Shown here piece after piece: positions 20,384-29,913 of a stretch of 64,000 nt of DNA (position 1 is the stretch's first letter; each line of letters opens with the position of its first letter). Below the pieces are notes generated by a model. That model was not told the DNA's origin. It saw only the letters and a list, made by a program, of their open reading frames with translations, and searched no databases. The DNA comes from Phycisphaeraceae bacterium. GTDB taxonomy: Bacteria; Planctomycetota; Phycisphaerae; Phycisphaerales; SM1A02. The stretch spans positions 62,001 through 126,000 of the forward strand of contig SHAP01000004.1 in the NCBI GenBank assembly GCA_004213555.1. The letters run 5' to 3'. The translations under genes and the position numbers were made by a program.

Positions 20384-21828
20384 GCGCCCACTCCCTGCAA
20401 CCATTTCAGGCCGAGCGCTGCAAATCCCAAAAAGCTCAACAAACCAATGGCGTCGGTGATCATGATCAAAAAGATGGCGGAAGACTGCGCAGGGTCAAAT
20501 CCGAGTCTTCGCATGAGCAACGGAATCGAGACCCCTGCAATGGTCCCAATGCTTAATGAGACCGTCATGCTGAGTCCGAGAATGCTTCCGAGCTTCCAAT
20601 TGTCTTGGCCCATCAGGACACCAGGGGCAAGCCAACCGAGAACCGCCAACAGCACCACCACCAGTACGCCAAGAGACAGACCACTGCTTAATCCAACCAC
20701 CAACTCACGACGCAACAATTTTCCGATCCGCACTCGGCGCATCTCATTCAGGGTGATCCCCCGCAATGTCACCGCCAAAGCCTGGTGCCCGGCATTCCCA
20801 GTAATGGCTGCGGCCAAGGGCATCAAGACGGCCAACACCGCGACCCGTTCAATGGTGTCCTCGAACAATGCCACCACGCCAAGAGCGGGGATCAGGCTGA
20901 GCACACTCACCATCAGCCAAGGTGTCCTGCCCCGATACTTTTCAATCGCGGTGCTCCACACCGCCTCATACCCACCAGCACCCACCTGCTTTTGAGCATC
21001 CTCGGTGGCTTCCTCACGAATAATGTCAATCACATCATCCACCGTGATGATGCCCAGCAACCGATCGAGGTTGTCCACAACCGGCATCAAGACGTAATCG
21101 TGTCGATCGAATGCCGCCGCGACCGATTCTTGGTCCAGCTCGACTGGGAGCGATTCATAGGTCTCATCGATGAGCCCGTCCACCAGGGACTCTGGAGGCG
21201 CGAGAAGCAACCTGCGCAATGGAAGCATGCCCAGCAACCGTTGTTCCCCATCAACGAGCGGCAAATGGGTGACATGTTCAGAGGTTTCCCAAGTACGAAT
21301 TTTTTCAACCGAGTGCCTGACCGAAAGTCCCGCCTCCAAAGCCAACGCGTCAGGATTCATAATCCCGCCGGCGGTGTCTTCGTCGTACGCACACAACGTC
21401 CGCAAGCGACGTGCGACGGCCGCATCCATGGCGACAAATATGCGATTGCGGTCCGCAGGCTGAAGTTCATTCAAAAGGTCGGCCGCGTCATCGGGCTCCA
21501 TGCCTTCCAACAAGTCCGCAGCTTCTCGAATCAGGTCGGCATCGATCAACTCTTCGAGCACACCAGCCGCCAGTGACAACTCCATGTGGGAGAGCACTTC
21601 TGCAGCGTCGTCGACGCCAAGTTCAGCCACCACCTCAACTGCTGAATCTGGACGATCTTCAAGCACATCCGCGACATCAGAAGGGCGCTCTTCAGCGATG
21701 GCTTCAGCCAATGCTTGTGGCTCGGGATTTTCTCGAACAATGGCGTCCAGGCGCTGGGACTCCACGTGCTCGTCGATCACACGAGGCAACGATGGCCTTT
21801 CTTGGGATGGACCGGTGTTTTCAGCCAT
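20380..21828 (-). CDS. mgtE: Magnesium transporter MgtE
   Basis: 482 residues from ATG at 21828. The N-terminal superhelical MgtE_N domain has repeated acidic helices (ADVLEDRPDSAVEVVAELG, AADLLEGMEPDDAADLLNEL). Two CBS domains follow (about 150-265; HDYVLMPVVDNLDRLLGIITVD), then five membrane helices with PLAAAITGNAGHQALAVTLRG, the pore signature. The CBS domains sense intracellular Mg2+ and gate the channel. Confidence 0.95.
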   Translation of the reverse strand: MAENTGPSQERPSLPRVIDEHVESQRLDAIVRENPEPQALAEAIAEERPSDVADVLEDRPDSAVEVVAELGVDDAAEVLSHMELSLAAGVLEELIDADLIREAADLLEGMEPDDAADLLNELQPADRNRIFVAMDAAVARRLRTLCAYDEDTAGGIMNPDALALEAGLSVRHSVEKIRTWETSEHVTHLPLVDGEQRLLGMLPLRRLLLAPPESLVDGLIDETYESLPVELDQESVAAAFDRHDYVLMPVVDNLDRLLGIITVDDVIDIIREEATEDAQKQVGAGGYEAVWSTAIEKYRGRTPWLMVSVLSLIPALGVVALFEDTIERVAVLAVLMPLAAAITGNAGHQALAVTLRGITLNEMRRVRIGKLLRRELVVGLSSGLSLGVLVVVLLAVLGWLAPGVLMGQDNWKLGSILGLSMTVSLSIGTIAGVSIPLLMRRLGFDPAQSSAIFLIMITDAIGLLSFLGFAALGLKWLQGVGA

Positions 21829-21912
21829 GCTGGGCACATGATATCGGGTGCAGGTGTCGCAATTCAGCACAACCTATGACGCAGGCCTTGGTCTCGGTAC
21901 ACTGTTTCATCT

Positions 21913-23313
21913 ATGCCTGACTCCAGCACACAAGACGGATCATCGGCTTTGCCGAAGGGATTTCAAGGTGCCAAGCGGTGGTTGAACCAACTGGTGGATT
22001 TTGAAAAAACACGCCTGCGGCGGTTCTCCGCAGTAGAAATGAAGCTTGAACGCATGCAAAAGCTCATGCAGGCGTTGGGCAATCCTCAAAACAGTGTGCG
22101 TTGCATTCATGTTGCCGGAACCAACGGCAAGGGATCGGTCTCGCACATGGTCGACAACATGATGCGTGGCATCGGGTACACCGTCGGTCGTTACACCAGT
22201 CCACATCTGATCGATGTTCGTGAACGCATCTCAGTTGGCGGAATGGAAATCGACAAAACTGCCTTTGGGGATGTCATCACCAAAGTTGCGGAAGCCGCCC
22301 AGAGCATCGACTTTGAACCCACCTTCTTTGAAGCCATCACCGCCGCGGCCTTTGTGCATTTTGAGGCCGAAGCCGTAGACCTTGCCGTGATTGAAGTGGG
22401 CTTGGGCGGCCGGTTGGACTGCACCAACATCATTCACCCGGTGCTGACCATCATCACCAAACTGGACATTGACCACGCACCAATCCTCGGGGACACCCTG
22501 GCGAAAATTGCGGCCGAAAAAGCCGGCATCATGAAGTTAGGTGCACCATGCTTCACCCTTCAGCAAGAGCCAGAAGCTCTGGAGGTCTTGGAAGCTCGAG
22601 CAAAAGAAGTCGGATGCGATCTCTATGTGCTTGGCCGTGAAATTGAGTTCAGTCGACGCTTCGGGACCGAAGACGACAAGGGTTCACACTGTCGAATCTG
22701 CGTGGTTCGAGACGACCGTCAATACATGCATATCCCAGCCCCGGCTCCCGGCGAGCACCAAGCCATCAATACTGGATTGGCCATCGCTGTCGTTGACGAA
22801 CTGCGTCAAAGTGAGTTCAAAGGCGACGAACAGGGCATGCTGGAAAAGTTGGCTCAGACCGACTTTCCCGGACGCATGGAACTGATTCACCCAGCGCCAC
22901 GCATCATTGGTGACGGTGCGCACAACCCCAGCGCCATCGGAGCTTTCATCCGCTCTATCGGTGGACACATCCCGTTTGACTCCATGGTCTGCGTGATCGG
23001 GTGCTGTGAGGACAAAGACATCGATGGCATCCTCACTGAAGCTTCACGCGGTGGTGACAAGTTCATCTTCACCAAAGCCAAGTCCAACCCCAGAGCCGCA
23101 GATCCGCGCGACCTGCAACGACGATTCCAAGAGGTCTCGGGCAAGATGAGCCAAGTGGCCGACGATCTTCCCACGGCTCTGCTGGAAGCTTCCAAAGCAG
23201 TCGGCCGAGACGACATCATTTGTGTGATTGGGTCGTACTACTTGGCCGGAGAGGCCAAACAGTGGCTGGCGGACCGCCGCGCGGCCAAGGAAGCGGCAGC
23301 CACCCCGTCCTGA
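21913..23313 (+). CDS. folC: Bifunctional folylpolyglutamate/dihydrofolate synthase
   Basis: 466 residues. The P-loop is HVAGTNGKGSVSHM (about 65-78), with YTSPHLIDVRERISVGG and HPVLTIITKLDIDHAPILGDTLAKIAAEKAGI in the Mur ligase-like core. GDGAHNPSAIGAF opens the C-terminal domain. It adds glutamates to folates. It runs divergently from mgtE with an 84-base gap, and leuS follows after 61 bases. Confidence 0.93.
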   Translation: MPDSSTQDGSSALPKGFQGAKRWLNQLVDFEKTRLRRFSAVEMKLERMQKLMQALGNPQNSVRCIHVAGTNGKGSVSHMVDNMMRGIGYTVGRYTSPHLIDVRERISVGGMEIDKTAFGDVITKVAEAAQSIDFEPTFFEAITAAAFVHFEAEAVDLAVIEVGLGGRLDCTNIIHPVLTIITKLDIDHAPILGDTLAKIAAEKAGIMKLGAPCFTLQQEPEALEVLEARAKEVGCDLYVLGREIEFSRRFGTEDDKGSHCRICVVRDDRQYMHIPAPAPGEHQAINTGLAIAVVDELRQSEFKGDEQGMLEKLAQTDFPGRMELIHPAPRIIGDGAHNPSAIGAFIRSIGGHIPFDSMVCVIGCCEDKDIDGILTEASRGGDKFIFTKAKSNPRAADPRDLQRRFQEVSGKMSQVADDLPTALLEASKAVGRDDIICVIGSYYLAGEAKQWLADRRAAKEAAATPS

Positions 23314-23374
23314 CCCAAACAGCCTGAAGTCCTCAGGCGACAGCATCAAGCAGGGTGTTTAGGATTCTTGCCCC

Positions 23375-26188
23375 ATGGCCGAAGACACACATGCGAATCA
23401 AACGACCGCGTTCCGCTATGACGGCGCGCTTGCCCAAGACATCGAAGCCCGGCGGCAGCAGAGGTGGGAAGAGGAGAAGGTGCACCACGTTCCCAACCCC
23501 GGCGAACCAGGCTTTGACCCCAACCAAAAGAAGTTCTATTGCCTCGACATGTTCCCTTATCCCTCCGGGAAAGGACTCCACGTGGGACACCCGTTGGGTT
23601 ACATCGGCACCGACATCATCTGTCGATTCCGGCGGATGAATGGAGAAGCGGTGTTGCACCCCATGGGCTGGGATGCCTTTGGCCTGCCGGCCGAACAGTA
23701 CGCCATCCAAACTGGAGTGCACCCCGCCACCACCACCCGCACCGCCATCGATACGTATCGCCGCCAACTGAAGTCCTTCGGATTTTCGTACGACTGGTCC
23801 CGCGAAGTGGCCACCATCGATAGCAATTACTACCGATGGACGCAGTGGATCTGGCTGCAAGCGTATGAAAGCTTTTGTGATCCACGAACCGGCAAAGCCA
23901 CTCCGATCAACTTGCTCGAAGACGCACTGGCAGCCGGCGATCTGACGACCGATGGGAAGACCGTAGGAACTCCAGAATCGCTTTCCACCGGGATCGACTG
24001 GCAGGCCCTCGACCGGTCCGCCCAACGGCAGGTCGTGGACAACCAACGCTTGGCCTACCTCTCGGAGCAAGTGGTGAATTGGTGCCCCGCCCTCGGAACC
24101 GCACTGGCCAACGAAGAAGTCATTGATGGCAAGTCGGAACGCGGTGGTCACCCCGTGGTTCGCAAGCCATTGAAGCAATGGATGTTCCGCATCACTTCGT
24201 TTGCCGACCGTCTGGCCAATGACCTTGACACCCTCGACTGGCCCCATTCGACCAAGGTCCAGCAACGCGAATGGATCGGGCGTTCCGAAGGCGCAGCCAT
24301 CCGCTTTGAAGTGGATGGCCACCCCGACCAGACGCTTGAGGTGTTCACCACACGTCCGGACACTCTCTTTGGCGCAACCTTTTTGGTCGTGGCTCCCGAA
24401 CACCCTCTGGTGCAGCGGACCGACAACCCAGAGGTGCAGGCCTACTGCGAAGCGGCAGCAAACCGTTCAGAGCGAGAACGTCAGGCCGACGACCAAGACA
24501 AAACCGGGGTGGCCTTAGGTCTGCACGGTATTCATCCCGTCAGTGGCGCGCTGGTACCCATCTGGGTCGCCGATTACGTGCTGATGGGCTACGGCACCGG
24601 CGCGATCATGGCCGTCCCTGGCCACGACGATCGCGACCACGCGTTTGCCTCCAAGTTTGACATCGAGATCACCACCGTGGTGGCGCCCGAAGATGGCTCA
24701 GAAACCGAAGGCTGCTTTACCGAACACGGTCTTGCCATCAACAGCGCCTGTGAAGCCCTGAGTCTGGACGGCCTGCGTACCGCCGAGGCCAAAACCAAGA
24801 TGATTGATTGGCTGGTGGAGCACCACTGCGGTGAACGCCGGGTGACCTACCGATTGCGAGACTGGTTGTTCTCCCGCCAGCGTTACTGGGGCGAACCCTT
24901 CCCCGTGGTGTTCGACCCCGAAGGGAATTGTCACCCCGTCACGGATGCGGGGTTGCCGGTCGAACTGCCCGACTTGACCGACTACGAACCAGCGGTATCG
25001 GATGAGCCACAACCACTTTTGGCGAAAGCAACCGATTGGGTGCACACCACCGCGGGTGCGGCCGGTGTCTCACCAGAGCGATTGCCACCAGAAACGCCAG
25101 TGACTCGAGAAACCAACACGATGCCGGGTTGGGCGGGTTCTTGCTGGTATTGGATTCGCTACTGCGACCCCAACAACGACCAAGCCTTCATTTCTGAAGA
25201 GGCCAAAGCATTCTGGCTCAGCGGAGGTGTCGACCTGTATGTGGGTGGCGCAGAGCACGCGACCCTTCACCTTCTGTATGCCCGCTTTTGGCACAAGATT
25301 CTGTTCGATCTGGGCCATCTGCCCACCAGCGAACCGTTTCAAAAGCTGTTCCACCAAGGCCTGCTGACGGCTTTTGCCTTCCAACGCGACAACGGTCAGC
25401 TCGTGCCGACCGATGAAGTGGATGAAACATCCGAAGACAACTTTGTGGCCAAAGACACTGGAGAACCCGTCCGCCGCATTGTGGCCAAGATGAGCAAAAG
25501 CCTGCGCAACGTGGTGAACCCCGACGATGTGATTGCGGAATTTGGGGCGGACACCTTCCGTTTGTACGAGATGTACATGGGCCCCTTGGATGCTTCCAAA
25601 CCATGGAATACACGCGACATTGTTGGCGTCTACCGGTTCCTGCAACGGGCTTGGCGACTGTTGATCAATGAGGCCACCGGTGAGCCCAAGCTTCGATCCG
25701 AAAAGCATGATGCCATTGATCAACAACTGCACCGCACCATTGCCAAAGTCGGGGATGACATTGAGCGACTGGCCAACAACACGGCCATTGCCGCCCTCAT
25801 TGAGTTTGTCAATTTCGCCGGCAAGACATCAGGCGACCAACCTGCCCTGACCGCCAGCCAAGCCGATCAATTCGCCCGTCTGCTTGGACCCTTTGCACCG
25901 CACATTGCGGAAGAATTGCGAGAACGCTGTGGTACACCAGGATGCATCATTCAGGCCACTTGGCCAACCTACGACGAGGCTTTGCTGAGAGACGACACGA
26001 TAGAACTGCCGGTTCAGGTTGCGGGCAAAATGAAAGGAAAAGTTGCCATGCCGGTCGATGCGGATGAGGCGGTGGTCAAAGAATTGGTCTTGGCGGACGA
26101 AAAAATTCTGGCGGCTCTTGAAGGCCGGAGTATTCGGAAATTGATTTTGGTTCCGGGACGAATCGTCAACCTGATTCCGGGAGATTGA
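23375..26188 (+). CDS. leuS: Leucyl-tRNA synthetase
   Basis: 937 residues. It charges tRNA-Leu. The HIGH motif reads GLHVGHPLGY (about 69-78) and KMSKS is in VAKMSKSLRNVVNPDDV (about 706-722). The CP1 editing domain includes FTTRPDTLFGATFLVVAPEHP. The C-terminal domain ends ILVPGRIVNLIPGD. The stop is one base from the convergent HU stop; no terminator separates them. Confidence 0.97.
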   Translation: MAEDTHANQTTAFRYDGALAQDIEARRQQRWEEEKVHHVPNPGEPGFDPNQKKFYCLDMFPYPSGKGLHVGHPLGYIGTDIICRFRRMNGEAVLHPMGWDAFGLPAEQYAIQTGVHPATTTRTAIDTYRRQLKSFGFSYDWSREVATIDSNYYRWTQWIWLQAYESFCDPRTGKATPINLLEDALAAGDLTTDGKTVGTPESLSTGIDWQALDRSAQRQVVDNQRLAYLSEQVVNWCPALGTALANEEVIDGKSERGGHPVVRKPLKQWMFRITSFADRLANDLDTLDWPHSTKVQQREWIGRSEGAAIRFEVDGHPDQTLEVFTTRPDTLFGATFLVVAPEHPLVQRTDNPEVQAYCEAAANRSERERQADDQDKTGVALGLHGIHPVSGALVPIWVADYVLMGYGTGAIMAVPGHDDRDHAFASKFDIEITTVVAPEDGSETEGCFTEHGLAINSACEALSLDGLRTAEAKTKMIDWLVEHHCGERRVTYRLRDWLFSRQRYWGEPFPVVFDPEGNCHPVTDAGLPVELPDLTDYEPAVSDEPQPLLAKATDWVHTTAGAAGVSPERLPPETPVTRETNTMPGWAGSCWYWIRYCDPNNDQAFISEEAKAFWLSGGVDLYVGGAEHATLHLLYARFWHKILFDLGHLPTSEPFQKLFHQGLLTAFAFQRDNGQLVPTDEVDETSEDNFVAKDTGEPVRRIVAKMSKSLRNVVNPDDVIAEFGADTFRLYEMYMGPLDASKPWNTRDIVGVYRFLQRAWRLLINEATGEPKLRSEKHDAIDQQLHRTIAKVGDDIERLANNTAIAALIEFVNFAGKTSGDQPALTASQADQFARLLGPFAPHIAEELRERCGTPGCIIQATWPTYDEALLRDDTIELPVQVAGKMKGKVAMPVDADEAVVKELVLADEKILAALEGRSIRKLILVPGRIVNLIPGD

Positions 26189-26189
26189 C

Positions 26190-26534
26190 TCAACCAGAAT
26201 TGAAATCGGCACTCACCGTTGAAGCGGTGGGCTTCACTTCAATGTGAGCACTGGCCACTGGCCTCTCAAGCATTTCACGAAAAGCTGGGGCGGTTCGGAA
26301 ATCGACCACCGTCTGGGCCGGGATTGTCATGGGATCCCCCGTCGAAGGGTTCCGAACCGTGCGAGGCTTTCGCTTCTTGATGTTGAAAGCGCCAAAACCC
26401 GTAATGGTGACGCCGCCATCATCAAGGATGCCGTCGCGAAGGGACTTAATGACCGCTTCCACCGCTTTCCCTGCTTGGACTTTTGAGCAGTCCATTTCAC
26501 TGGCCACAAGTTCGATGATGTCCGTTTTGTTCAT
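26190..26534 (-). CDS. hup: HU-family DNA-binding protein
   Basis: 114 residues from ATG at 26534 (GGAG six bases upstream). MNKTDIIELVASEMDCSK and DGGVTITGFGAFNIKKRKPRTVRNPSTGD are the classic HU helix and beta-arm parts. The arm end GDPMTIPAQTVVDFRTAPAFRE is standard. A 22-residue C-terminal extension after the core is beyond normal HU length (about 90). It compacts DNA as a dimer. Confidence 0.93.
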   Translation of the reverse strand: MNKTDIIELVASEMDCSKVQAGKAVEAVIKSLRDGILDDGGVTITGFGAFNIKKRKPRTVRNPSTGDPMTIPAQTVVDFRTAPAFREMLERPVASAHIEVKPTASTVSADFNSG

Positions 26535-26561
26535 CAGTTCTCCACTCACCCTAGTGGGGCA

Positions 26562-26589
26562 AAGATAATTTGCCGTGCGGGCACTGCAA
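26562..26589 (-). promoter_or_regulatory. Candidate promoter of the HU gene
   Basis: On the minus strand TTGCAG and TATCTT are spaced by 16 bases, and the -10 box is 27 bases before the HU start. The matches to the housekeeping consensus are moderate (3/6 and 4/6). Confidence 0.35.
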
Positions 26590-26706
26590 GTCGTGCGGGC
26601 GTGTCCAGACCAGTCAAGATCTCGGGAAGTGCCCTAGCCATGGTGATTTGCGCAGATTTAAGAAAATCCAGAATTTTGAACTCCCAGAGATACAAACCGG
26701 TCCATG

Positions 26707-28623
26707 TCATCGAATCAGACGAAGTTCTCCCATATTTGGGACCACGGTGGGGCCGCTTCCCCCAAGCGGCAACAACCACGGAAAGTAGACGCACCACGCG
26801 CGTCCAACCAACAAGTCTCGGTGCACGACGTACGGCGTTTCATCAACCATGCTGGCCACAAACGGAGACGGAGTGCCCAAAAAACGACCATCGTGAGAGG
26901 CACCACTGTTGTCGCCCATCATGAGGAATTGATCTGGACCCAGTTCAGCCAAGTTTGACGGATGGGTGCCAAATCCCCAACCAGTGGGACGGCATCGATC
27001 CAAAATATCTGCCCGCGCCGGGTTGCTGTCTGTGCGATCGTTGTTCCGCTGGACGCGGTGGTACAGATCTCGAGCCACTTGCACATCTTCGAGGGTGCAA
27101 GGGCCTCCCGTGAATTCCAGCTTCAACACCGCGCTCTTCGCCACCGGCGCTTCAACGGGGTCTCCGGTGCTTGGCGTCTCGCCATTCCGAAGGGTGTTCA
27201 GCTCGTCGCTGGTGACCAAACGCTTCCGCGAATAGCCCAAACGCTCACGAGCCGACCAGTCGTAGGGCAGTTCAAGAATGGGTTCACCGTGATGCCAGAT
27301 GCTCAAGCGCTGATCGGCATGCCAAACCGTCATGCGATTGGCCACGTCGGCGGCAACTGGATCCACCGTGGCGGTCTTCCATTCGCTCCAGCCTGCGTCG
27401 GGCCCCACTTCCGACCACACATCGTCTCGCATTCGAACTCGAACAACATCGGCGATCCGTTCCACCTCGAATCGATGCTGGTTGACTTCCAAGATCCAAC
27501 GCATCGATCCCGCTTCGCTGGAGGGCGTCCAGTTGGCTTCAAAGGCAATATCTGCGGTTGGTTCGGGAGAAGGATAGGTGTAGCCCTTCAAGATTCGTCC
27601 TCGACCATCTGGTGTGTTGCCGTAACCAACGTTGTACGCGTTCCAGTTGGTGAATTCACGAGCGCGTCGGTTCCATTCCAGTTGCGTGGGTTGTTCCCCA
27701 CGGAAGCTCCAGACCGGGCCGTCAAGAGACCACTCGTCATCATTTGGTACAAACGCTCCGAAGCCGTCTGGGGTGGACATTCCACCCTGATCGTGCCGTT
27801 GTTCGTAGACCGGCACCCACAACGCACGTTGAACCCAATCGGGCTTGCGCTGGATTTGAAAAGCATCCCAATCCAGGGATTCATTCGAGGTCGTAGGCGC
27901 CGTAAACAAATCGCCATCAACAATCCATAGCCGCTCGTTGGGCAGACCGCACAAACGCTTGATGTAGGTTGGAGCGCGGCCAAAAGGATTCGCCGGGTTC
28001 CGAAACACCACAACTTCCCAGCGGCGTGGATCTCGGAAGTGATACAGCGTCTTGTGGGTCAAGATGCGGTCACCTTGACGAGGCTTCGCAGACCAGCCTT
28101 CAGATTTTGCGGTGCCGGGGAATCGAGGGCCCAGCAGTCGATCCGCGGCGCTATTCAAAATCGCAGCAGAGATTGGCGCTGGGGCACCGACCTGAAGTCC
28201 AACGGCAAACTCGCCGCCCGTTTGGGGGCCACGCATCAACATGTGCTGGCCACGCAACGTGGGGGCCATGGATCCGGTGGGGATCACGAACCCTTCGGCA
28301 ACGAAGGAACGGGCTGCCATCGCAATCACAAAAGCAACAATCATGGACTGGAAGGAATAGGGAAATGTGTTCCGATCTGGATCGGCGAGAGGTGTGGTCA
28401 CCGGGGTGGCGTCTTGTCGGCGGAAAGCCGCCGCAGCACGACGAACCGAACCTGCAGGCCCTTCCAACACCACGAATCCAGCGTCACCCTTGGAAGCGAG
28501 AACTTCAGGGTGGTCTTGGACTGGGAACTTGGACAATGAACCCGTAAGACGGAGGCGCACCACAGCATCGTCGGCAACGTGTCCAGGAATGCGATCTCGG
28601 TAACTGGCGGGCCCGTTGGTCAT
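26707..28623 (-). CDS. lepB: Signal peptidase I with a large internal insertion
   Basis: 638 residues, about two to three times the normal length. A membrane helix (about 91-108) precedes the catalytic Ser118 in FVIPTGSMAPTLRGQH. The general base Lys222 lies in YIKRLCGLP, and box E is FLMMGDNSGASHDGR (567-581). Between VDGDLF (235-240) and box E about 310 residues are inserted. They contain a beta-rich part that ends in LEDVQVARDLYHRV, reminiscent of a LamG/DUF1080-like sandwich. It removes signal peptides from exported proteins. The N-terminal 80 residues are cytoplasmic and of unknown role. Confidence 0.9.
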   Translation of the reverse strand: MTNGPASYRDRIPGHVADDAVVRLRLTGSLSKFPVQDHPEVLASKGDAGFVVLEGPAGSVRRAAAAFRRQDATPVTTPLADPDRNTFPYSFQSMIVAFVIAMAARSFVAEGFVIPTGSMAPTLRGQHMLMRGPQTGGEFAVGLQVGAPAPISAAILNSAADRLLGPRFPGTAKSEGWSAKPRQGDRILTHKTLYHFRDPRRWEVVVFRNPANPFGRAPTYIKRLCGLPNERLWIVDGDLFTAPTTSNESLDWDAFQIQRKPDWVQRALWVPVYEQRHDQGGMSTPDGFGAFVPNDDEWSLDGPVWSFRGEQPTQLEWNRRAREFTNWNAYNVGYGNTPDGRGRILKGYTYPSPEPTADIAFEANWTPSSEAGSMRWILEVNQHRFEVERIADVVRVRMRDDVWSEVGPDAGWSEWKTATVDPVAADVANRMTVWHADQRLSIWHHGEPILELPYDWSARERLGYSRKRLVTSDELNTLRNGETPSTGDPVEAPVAKSAVLKLEFTGGPCTLEDVQVARDLYHRVQRNNDRTDSNPARADILDRCRPTGWGFGTHPSNLAELGPDQFLMMGDNSGASHDGRFLGTPSPFVASMVDETPYVVHRDLLVGRAWCVYFPWLLPLGGSGPTVVPNMGELRLIR

Positions 28624-28683
28624 GGGTCCTTTATCGGGATGCGGGATGGGGTTCCGTGAACGATGGGCCCGTGATTGATTGAC

Positions 28684-29913
28684 TTAGTCTTCCGCGCGGG
28701 GTGCTCCGTCCGATCCCGCATCGCCCCCATTGGGCTTGCGGCGGCGGCGGCGGTGCTTTTTCTTTCCGGCCGTCGATGACTCGGACCCGGGACCCGCAGA
28801 TTCCGGCGGGGTCTTCGGGCGTTCAGAATCATTTTGTCCCGTGGTCTTCGGCTTACGGCGACGTCGACGACGAGCGGGCGGAGAGTCGCCCTTTTCGGGG
28901 GCACGAATAATTTCAGGGTCGAGACCACGCAGCGGGTCGGCGGGACGTGGGGCGGCATCGGGGTCACACAGATCCTCAATCGGAACCGCGATCTCTCGAC
29001 CATCGGCTTCCAACTTCACCAGCACCAGTTGCACCAAGATTTTGCCTTCAATCACGGTGCCAGGACCTTCCGGAGTCCCAACCCGGCTTCGCCGTGCGGG
29101 CAACTTGGCCTTGAGGTCTTTGTAGGTCTCTTGCTCGTACCGCAAGCAGCACATCAATCGCCCACAGCGACCAGAGATTTTCAGTGGATCAAGAGTGTGT
29201 TTTTGCAACTTGGCGTTGCCCATCGAAACCGGCTTCAAAACTTTCAAGAAGTTTTTGCAGCAGCAGTACTGACCACACTTCTCATAATCGGCCTTGATGC
29301 GGGCCTCATCCCGGGCACCAATTTGTCGCATCTCGATCTTGGTCCCGACGGTCTCACGAAGATCTGGCAGCAGCGCTCGGAAATCAACGAAATCTTCGCT
29401 GGTGTAATAGAACGTAATGAGTTCACCGCCAAGAATGGGTTCAGCATCCACTGGACGCAGCTCCAACTGATGCTGTTCTACCAGTCGTGAAAATGCATCG
29501 AGCAAATTGCGTCTCTGTTCACGAAGCGCATCCTGCTTTTGCAACTCCTCCACCGTGGCCACCCGAATCGCGCGTCCCCACGTCTGAAAAGGATAATCCT
29601 GTCCGCCAGAATTCTCGATGAACTCGAGCATCTCTTGCCGAGACACACTCTTGCCGCATCCAGAGTTTTCACAGGTGGTGGTCAGCATCTCGCCAATTTC
29701 GGTGCCGCGATGGGTTTTGCACAGAATCTTGGAGCCGCAACCTGGAGAAGCATCGCCCTCCCACGCGTACTCGCCCACCCAGCCCAGATCCCCATATTTC
29801 ACCACGATCGTTGCCGGCTTTTGCAGACGGGCCGCTTGTTCCGCAACGGTCAGTGCGGATCGACGCTCTGGATCTGCGTCGGCTTCAAATTGTGGGAGCG
29901 GCATGATCTTCAC
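28684..29913 (-). CDS. ricT: RicT (PSP1) family Cys-rich protein
   Basis: 409 residues from GTG at 29913, overlapping the der stop (GTGA). The PSP1 C-terminal domain has FYYTSEDFVDFRALL (about 168-182) and a Cys cluster: CGQYCCCKNF (about 213-222), then GRCGRLMCCLRYE (about 248-260). In Bacillus RicT is part of an Fe-S protein complex that assists RNase Y. An additional N-terminal Cys region (CGSKILCKTHRG, CENSGCGKS, about 60-90) and a basic disordered C-tail (330-409) are present. Confidence 0.88.
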   Translation of the reverse strand: MKIMPLPQFEADADPERRSALTVAEQAARLQKPATIVVKYGDLGWVGEYAWEGDASPGCGSKILCKTHRGTEIGEMLTTTCENSGCGKSVSRQEMLEFIENSGGQDYPFQTWGRAIRVATVEELQKQDALREQRRNLLDAFSRLVEQHQLELRPVDAEPILGGELITFYYTSEDFVDFRALLPDLRETVGTKIEMRQIGARDEARIKADYEKCGQYCCCKNFLKVLKPVSMGNAKLQKHTLDPLKISGRCGRLMCCLRYEQETYKDLKAKLPARRSRVGTPEGPGTVIEGKILVQLVLVKLEADGREIAVPIEDLCDPDAAPRPADPLRGLDPEIIRAPEKGDSPPARRRRRRKPKTTGQNDSERPKTPPESAGPGSESSTAGKKKHRRRRRKPNGGDAGSDGAPRAED

